DNA from: UBA5972 sp964567685
GTDB lineage: Bacteria > Pseudomonadota > Alphaproteobacteria > Rhodobacterales > Rhodobacteraceae
Reading direction: 5' to 3'
Length of the DNA: 64,000 nt
NCBI GenBank assembly: GCA_964567685.1
Contig: CAZMNO010000013.1
Span: forward strand, 1-64,000
Of the stretch, positions 58,752 through 64,000 are shown piece by piece (within the stretch, counting starts at the first letter, position 1; the number at the start of each line of letters is the position of its first letter). Below the pieces are notes generated by a model. The model had not been told where the DNA came from. It made no database searches and saw only the letters and a list, made by a program, of their open reading frames with translations. The translations under genes were made by a program, and so were the position numbers.

Positions 58752-59413
58752 AAATCCAGATCCGCATAATGCGGCGGCTGCGGAAACCCGGGCACATTAT
58801 CGGCCAGCAACGAGCGGAAAGCCGGGCGTGATTTGATCGTCGCGTACCATTCCTTGACCGTTATGTTCCTGTCCCAGTCAACATCGCGGATGTAATCCAG
58901 GCACGACAATTGCGCCGCCGCGGAAAAATCGGCCAGCGTCATCGCATCCCCCGCAAGCCAGCGCCGATGCTCAAGCAGATGCCCCATATAATCCAGATGA
59001 AACTTGATATTGCGCGATCCGGCCTTCACGTTCCTGCTGTCAGGATAGCCCGACTGGGTGATTTTCTTGTTCACCCGCTCATTCAGCAGATTAAGCGTCA
59101 CTTCACGGTGAAACTTGTCGTCAAACCAGAAATTCAACCGCCGCACTTCGGCCCGCCCACCGGGCGACGCGGGCATCAGCGGCGGTTCCGGATGCACCTC
59201 TTCAAGATATTCACATATGGCGGCACTTTCAGCCAGCACCAGACCATCAGCCTTGAGAACCGGCACCATGCCGCCGGGATTCATCTTGATGAAATCCTGC
59301 CGCTTCTCCCAGTACCGCTCTTCTACAAGCTCGACCTCGATCTTCTTTTCCGCCAGCACAAGGCGCACTTTGCGGCAAAACGGCGACAGGGGTGTATGAT
59401 ACAATCGGCGCAT
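58748..59413 (-). CDS. Glutathione S-transferase
   Basis: This 221-residue GST has a thioredoxin-like N-terminal domain with LYHTPLSPFCRKVRLVLAEK (Ser/Cys active-site region), the cis-proline motif GGMVPVLKADG and ESAAICEYLEE, and an all-helical C-terminal domain with AGDAMTLADFSAAAQL. It overlaps queG by 4 nt. Members conjugate glutathione to electrophiles or reduce small disulfides. The substrate is not predictable. Confidence 0.88.
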   Translation of the reverse strand: MRRLYHTPLSPFCRKVRLVLAEKKIEVELVEERYWEKRQDFIKMNPGGMVPVLKADGLVLAESAAICEYLEEVHPEPPLMPASPGGRAEVRRLNFWFDDKFHREVTLNLLNERVNKKITQSGYPDSRNVKAGSRNIKFHLDYMGHLLEHRRWLAGDAMTLADFSAAAQLSCLDYIRDVDWDRNITVKEWYATIKSRPAFRSLLADNVPGFPQPPHYADLDF

Positions 59414-59475
59414 ATTTGGTCTGCTCGTTACTTGCTTTTGCCGTCCTGTTTGCCTTCACCACCGGGCATTTTCAA

Positions 59476-60225
59476 CTACTGAAAACAGTGATCACGCCCA
59501 TCGGCCTCAATCGTGCGCGCACCTTCCATGATTGCCGCCGTTCGTTTGCGCGTTTTCGAGCTTGGGTTAATCGCCGATCGCTTTTTTGGATTCGGCAATA
59601 TAGCTGCCAGTCTGGATGCCTGTAACAGGCTGATATCAGTTGGTTTTACTCCAAAATAGTGCTGCCCTGCAGCGGCTACACCAAACACCCCTTCATCGAA
59701 TTCGGCAACATTGATATAAACCTCGACAACCCGGCGTTTTGACCAGAAAAGTTCGATCATCAGGGTTGTTTCCGCCTCAAGCAATTTGCGCAACCAGCTT
59801 CGGTTCGGCCACAGGAAGACGTTTTTCGCAACCTGTTGGGAAAGCGTCGAGGCCCCGCGCAACCGCCTGCTGCCGCTAGTCACCACCGAGCGGATCGCCC
59901 CCAAATCAAATCCCCAATGCGTACAAAAATTCGCGTCTTCAGCCGCCACGACAGCGCGTGCCACATGGGGCGAGGTATCCTCGATTCGCACCCAGTCACG
60001 TTTGACCCCGCCCAATCTCAGGCTTTCACTGACGATATAGTAATTCGTCGGCGGGTTAACGAAGGCAAAGACAAACACCACCATCGCCTGAAACCCGAGA
60101 ATCGCCCAGAAAACCCGGCTCGCAACGCGCAGCGCAGCGCACACCTTGGTCCAAAGGAAACTCTGCCTGGCTTTTTTACGCTTTTTGCCTGTGCGTTTTC
60201 TTGGTGTTTTCTTTTTCACTGCCAC
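59476..60225 (-). CDS. mtgA: Monofunctional biosynthetic peptidoglycan transglycosylase MtgA
   Basis: This GT51 glycosyltransferase of 249 residues polymerises glycan strands from lipid II. It has a basic cytoplasmic N-terminus, one membrane segment at about 35-57, then the catalytic EDANFCTHWGFD region with E96, STLSQQVAKNVFLWPNRSWLRKLLE and the downstream ELFWSKRRVVEVYINVAEF. The start is probably GTG. The C-terminal end, beyond about 235, is not conserved. No transpeptidase domain, so it is the monofunctional type. Confidence 0.93.
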   Translation of the reverse strand: MAVKKKTPRKRTGKKRKKARQSFLWTKVCAALRVASRVFWAILGFQAMVVFVFAFVNPPTNYYIVSESLRLGGVKRDWVRIEDTSPHVARAVVAAEDANFCTHWGFDLGAIRSVVTSGSRRLRGASTLSQQVAKNVFLWPNRSWLRKLLEAETTLMIELFWSKRRVVEVYINVAEFDEGVFGVAAAGQHYFGVKPTDISLLQASRLAAILPNPKKRSAINPSSKTRKRTAAIMEGARTIEADGRDHCFQ

Positions 60226-60285
60226 GCGACAACTATAGGCCCCGCAATGCAGATAGAAAAGTCACTTGCTTTGCACCAGATCGGC

Positions 60286-63200
60286 TCAGGCGGTTAGGCT
60301 GGTATCCCCTTCGTCGCTCAGCGGATGGCTCAGATGCGGCAGCATCTCTTTCGGGCATAGCTGCAGGAACCAGCCTTTTTCATCGTCCCAGTTACGCAGG
60401 ATTTCACGAGCTTTCGGGCTGCGAGTTTCATCAAGATGCTGCTCGATCAAGCCTTTGAGCTCGCCCTCCCAATGGGGGTTGGACACCTGACAAAGAACAA
60501 GAGATTCCTGATTGATCCTGTCGGGTGCATCTCCGTCCGGATCATAGAGGTACGCCATACCACCCGTCATGCCAGCACCGAAATTGGTACCGATGGAGCC
60601 AAGTATCACCGCCGAACCGCCGGTCATATATTCACACCCGTTCGTGCCACATCCTTCCACCACAACCGATGCCCCGGAATTGCGCACCGCAAACCGTTCC
60701 CCGGCACGCCCATTGGCAAAGAGCTTGCCGCCGGTAGCCCCATAAAGCACCGTATTGCCGACAATCGTATTTTCAGCCGCAATCAGCGGCGAAACCAGTG
60801 GGGGACGCACCACGATCAGACCACCAGAAAGACCCTTGCCGACATAATCATTGGCATCCCCGGAAACTTCCAGCTTCAACCCCGGTGCGGCAAATGCCCC
60901 CAATGACTGCCCTGCCGAGCCTGACAGTTTCACCGTCAGATGGTCAGGCTGCAGGTCATTGTTCATTCCAAACCTCTGCACGATATGGCTTGAAACACGG
61001 GTGCCAATGGTGCGGTGCGTGTTCTGAACCGAATAGGAAAGCTGCATTTTCTCGCCATCCTTGAAGAACGGCTCCGCATCCTTGACGATCTCTGCGTCCA
61101 GCGTGTCCGGCACTTCCTGGCGCGGCTTGTCGCGATTGTAGCGGATTGTGTGATCCTCATCGACAGCCACCAGCATCGGGTTGAGGTCAAGGTCATCCAG
61201 ATGCGCCGATCCCCGGCTGACCTGAGTCAGCAGATCAGCGCGCCCAATTACCTCGTCCAGCGATCGTGCACCGATTGAGGCCAGAATTTCCCGCACCTCC
61301 TGCGCATAGAACGTAATCAGATTGACCACCTTGTCAGCGGTGCCGGTAAACTTCTTTCGCAACCTTTCGTCCTGCACGCATACGCCAACCGGGCAGGTAT
61401 TGCTCTGGCACTGGCGGACCATGATGCACCCCATCGCGATCAGCGCCGCCGTGCCAATACCAAACTCCTCAGCCCCCATCATGGCGGCCATCACGATATC
61501 GCGCCCGGTGCGCAATCCGCCATCGGTTCTGAGCGTCACCCGATCCCTCAGGTTATTCATCGCCAGAACCTGATGCGCCTCGGTCAGCCCCATTTCCCAG
61601 GGCAGCCCGGCATATTTGATCGAAGTCGCAGGTGACGCCCCGGTTCCGCCATTATGCCCGGAAATCAGGATCACATCCGCCTTGGCCTTGGCAACACCGG
61701 CAGCAATCGTGCCCACACCAGAGGAGGCCACAAGTTTAACCGTTACCTTAGCTTTTGGGTTTATCTGCTTGAGATCATATATTAATTGCGCCAGATCCTC
61801 GATTGAATAAATATCATGGTGCGGCGGCGGGCTGATCAGGGTCACACCCTTGGTCGAGTGCCGCAAACGGGCAATCAGCTCGGTCACCTTGATACCAGGC
61901 AACTGCCCCCCCTCACCGGGTTTAGCGCCTTGTGCAACTTTGATCTCTAACTCCTCGCAATGATTGAGGTATTCCGCCGTTACCCCAAACCGGCCCGAGG
62001 CCACCTGCTTGATCTTCGCCGACGGATTGTCGCCATTGGACTCGGGCGTGAAATGCGCCGGGTCCTCACCGCCCTCACCGCTGTCCGACTTGGCGCCGAT
62101 CCGGTTCATCGCCACATTCAGCGTCTTGTGCGCCTCCGGGCTCAGCGCCCCCAGCGACATGCCGGGCGTGACAAACCGCTTCCTGATCGAGGTGATGCTT
62201 TCCACCTCTTCAAGCGGAATCGGATTGGCCTTGGGCTGAAAATCCAACAGATCGCGCAGATGAATCGGCGGGTTCGCCTGCATGCCTTTTGAATACTGCT
62301 TCCACAGATCAAACGACGCCCGGTCACAGGCCGATTGCAGCAAATGCATCGCCTGTGCCTGCCAGGCGTGTTTTTCCCCTGACTTGCGGGATTTGTAAAA
62401 TCCGCCGATCGGCAGCAGATCAGCCGTACTCAACCAACCCTTTGCATGCACCTTTGCAAGCTTGCGCTGAATGCCCAGCACACCAATGCCCGAAATGCGG
62501 CTTGGCATCCCCGGAAAAAACTCCGCAACCATCGACCGGCTCAGCCCGACCGCCTCAAAGTTAAGACCCCCGCGGTAAGACGAAATCACCGAGATGCCCA
62601 TTTTCGACATGATCTTGAGCAGGCCCTGATTGATCGATGAGCCATAGCGACCAACAGCCGCCTCCAGCGGCCCGTCAAGCAACCCCCGTTCAACCCGGTC
62701 GGCAATTGAATCCTGCGCCAGATAGGCATTCACCGTGGTCGCGCCACAGCCGATCAGAACGGCAAAATAATGCGGATCGACACATTCCGCCGAACGGATA
62801 TTAAGTGAACAGAACGTCCTCAGCCCCTTGCGCGTCAGCCAGGAATGCACGGCACTCGTGGCCAAAATCATCGGCATCGGGATCTTGTTCTCATCCTGAT
62901 ATTGATCCGTCAGGATTATGTGCATGGCCCCTGCCCGCACAGCATCCTCTGCCTCGGCCCGCAGCTTTTGCAGCGCCTGCCCCAAGGCGCTTGCCCCGCC
63001 TTCACGGGCGAAACTGCAGTCAATTTCAGCCACCGCATCGCCAAACTGCCCAACCATCTCGGCAAATTTCGCGTTTGACACAAACGGGCTGTCCAGCAGC
63101 AAGATCTCGGTCTGGTCCGAGCTTTCATCCAGCACGTTGCGAAGGTTGCCGAACCGGGTTTTCAGGCTCATCACCCGATGTTCGCGCAGGCTGTCAATCG

Positions 63201-64000
63201 GCGGGTTGGTGACCTGGCTGAAGTTCTGACGAAAGAAATGGCTCAATGGCCGATACATATCAGACAGCACAGCCGAAGGCGTATCATCCCCCATCGAGGC
63301 CACGGCCTCCTTGCCGTCCTCGGCCATCGGATGCAGGATTTGCTCGAGCTCCTCAATGGAATAGCCCGCAGCGATCTGCCGCTTGCGCAATTCCGCACCG
63401 CTGAACTGGGTGGTCTCCTTTGCCGAACCGGTCGCCGCTTCCAGATCAACGATCGAGCCGACCCAGTCACCAAACTTGCGCGAGGCGGCAAGCTCGTCCT
63501 TGATCTCCGCATCATGCAAGAGCCGCCCTTCGGCCATATCAACCGCCAGCATCTGCCCCGGCCCCAGCGCGCCCTTTTCAACGACACTGGTCTCATCGGT
63601 CGGCACCATGCCGGTTTCCGACCCGGCAACCACCAGCCCGTCACCAGTCACCACATAGCGCATTGGCCTCAGCCCATTGCGGTCAAGCCCGGCACAAACC
63701 CAGCGCCCATCGGTCATGGCAAGCGCTGCTGGGCCGTCCCATGGCTCCATCACCGAGTTGCAGTAGGAATACATGTCCTGCCAGGCCTTCGGCATTTCCG
63801 CCGTCGAGTTCGACCAGCTTTCCGGTACCATCATGGTCTTTGCCATCGGCGCGTTGCGCCCGGCACGTACCATCACCTCAAAAACCGCATCCAGTGCCGC
63901 GGAATCCGATGATCCCTGTGCAACGATTGGTTTGATGTCTTCCGCATGATCGCCAAAGGTTCGGGAAGCCATGCGAATTTCATGACTTTTCATCCAGTTA
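60286..64000 (-). CDS. gltB: Glutamate synthase large subunit GltB (partial, runs off the right edge)
   Basis: Only the C-terminal part is present: about 1,237 codons, against roughly 1,500 for the full protein; the missing 5' part contains most of the glutamine amidotransferase domain. Visible are the central domain, the FMN-binding region with GHNGGTGASPATSIKYAGLPWEMG, the 3Fe-4S ligands in CIMVRQCQSNTCPVGVC, and the C-terminal beta-helical GXGXG domain (GTNGCEYMTGGSAVILG). The reaction is glutamine plus 2-oxoglutarate to two glutamates. The gltD partner is not seen in the window. Confidence 0.95.
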   Translation of the reverse strand, partial: NWMKSHEIRMASRTFGDHAEDIKPIVAQGSSDSAALDAVFEVMVRAGRNAPMAKTMMVPESWSNSTAEMPKAWQDMYSYCNSVMEPWDGPAALAMTDGRWVCAGLDRNGLRPMRYVVTGDGLVVAGSETGMVPTDETSVVEKGALGPGQMLAVDMAEGRLLHDAEIKDELAASRKFGDWVGSIVDLEAATGSAKETTQFSGAELRKRQIAAGYSIEELEQILHPMAEDGKEAVASMGDDTPSAVLSDMYRPLSHFFRQNFSQVTNPPIDSLREHRVMSLKTRFGNLRNVLDESSDQTEILLLDSPFVSNAKFAEMVGQFGDAVAEIDCSFAREGGASALGQALQKLRAEAEDAVRAGAMHIILTDQYQDENKIPMPMILATSAVHSWLTRKGLRTFCSLNIRSAECVDPHYFAVLIGCGATTVNAYLAQDSIADRVERGLLDGPLEAAVGRYGSSINQGLLKIMSKMGISVISSYRGGLNFEAVGLSRSMVAEFFPGMPSRISGIGVLGIQRKLAKVHAKGWLSTADLLPIGGFYKSRKSGEKHAWQAQAMHLLQSACDRASFDLWKQYSKGMQANPPIHLRDLLDFQPKANPIPLEEVESITSIRKRFVTPGMSLGALSPEAHKTLNVAMNRIGAKSDSGEGGEDPAHFTPESNGDNPSAKIKQVASGRFGVTAEYLNHCEELEIKVAQGAKPGEGGQLPGIKVTELIARLRHSTKGVTLISPPPHHDIYSIEDLAQLIYDLKQINPKAKVTVKLVASSGVGTIAAGVAKAKADVILISGHNGGTGASPATSIKYAGLPWEMGLTEAHQVLAMNNLRDRVTLRTDGGLRTGRDIVMAAMMGAEEFGIGTAALIAMGCIMVRQCQSNTCPVGVCVQDERLRKKFTGTADKVVNLITFYAQEVREILASIGARSLDEVIGRADLLTQVSRGSAHLDDLDLNPMLVAVDEDHTIRYNRDKPRQEVPDTLDAEIVKDAEPFFKDGEKMQLSYSVQNTHRTIGTRVSSHIVQRFGMNNDLQPDHLTVKLSGSAGQSLGAFAAPGLKLEVSGDANDYVGKGLSGGLIVVRPPLVSPLIAAENTIVGNTVLYGATGGKLFANGRAGERFAVRNSGASVVVEGCGTNGCEYMTGGSAVILGSIGTNFGAGMTGGMAYLYDPDGDAPDRINQESLVLCQVSNPHWEGELKGLIEQHLDETRSPKAREILRNWDDEKGWFLQLCPKEMLPHLSHPLSDEGDTSLTA

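Overview
The window looks like chromosomal DNA of an alphaproteobacterium, most likely a marine Rhodobacterales (Rhodobacteraceae, roseobacter-like). This rests on GC-rich coding sequence, a separated dnaA/dnaN/recF/gyrB set next to rpsT, a pmbA-IMPase-DUF4170-waaA-lpxK cluster, a mutY-DUF721-DsbA cluster, and a flagellar fliK-flgD / fliF-fliH-fliN-fliP arrangement. No rRNA or tRNA gene was recognised and no IS element or CRISPR array was seen.

Layout. 1-301: 8-bp tandem repeats and a gene-free stretch. 302-5041: alkB-type monooxygenase, mutY, a DUF721 (DciA-type) protein, a DsbA-like thiol oxidoreductase and a CoA-transferase. 5022-11377 (minus strand): lipid A/Kdo genes lpxK and waaA with DUF4170, an inositol-monophosphatase-family protein, PmbA and a secreted DUF2125 protein. 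11526-16499 is an accessory region: an amidinotransferase, a VapBC45-like toxin-antitoxin pair inserted beside it with a duplicated gene end, a class III aminotransferase, a TrhA/hemolysin III protein and a GFA protein. 16500-17513 has no confident gene but carries iteron-like repeats and DnaA boxes. 17514-24264: a nuclease/phosphatase-fold protein, a TauD-SDR-hydratase operon, and glpD-glpK-I78 inhibitor. 24419-27146: glutathione-dependent formaldehyde oxidation (frmA, fghA), with a tandemly duplicated element between the two genes. 27165-30555: DUF188, DMT exporter, ornithine cyclodeaminase-like and alpha/beta hydrolase genes.

30648-40387 is the replication region on the minus strand: rpsT, rhodanese, dnaA, a P-loop kinase, dnaN, a NYN-domain gene, recF, a small secreted protein, LysE and gyrB. 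40482-46898: enoyl-CoA hydratase, mutM, ubiE-ubiB, a choline-kinase-like protein and an M48 metalloprotease. 46959-52942 is a flagellar block read outward from a central divergent region. 53034-60225: an AhpD-like/TauD pair, two L,D-transpeptidases around a CAP lipoprotein, a small secreted peptide, then YeeZ-like, queG, GST and mtgA. The window ends inside gltB.

The most notable signal is between frmA and fghA (25560-26258). A roughly 310-bp unit is present twice. Each unit encodes a 30-residue hydrophobic peptide behind a near-perfect Shine-Dalgarno, and, convergently, a promoter plus hairpin terminator defining an RNA of about 70 nt. A 13-nt segment of each RNA is complementary to the early coding region of its own peptide gene. 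Between the two copies this segment has changed on both sides while pairing is preserved. This reads as an undescribed type I toxin-antitoxin family.
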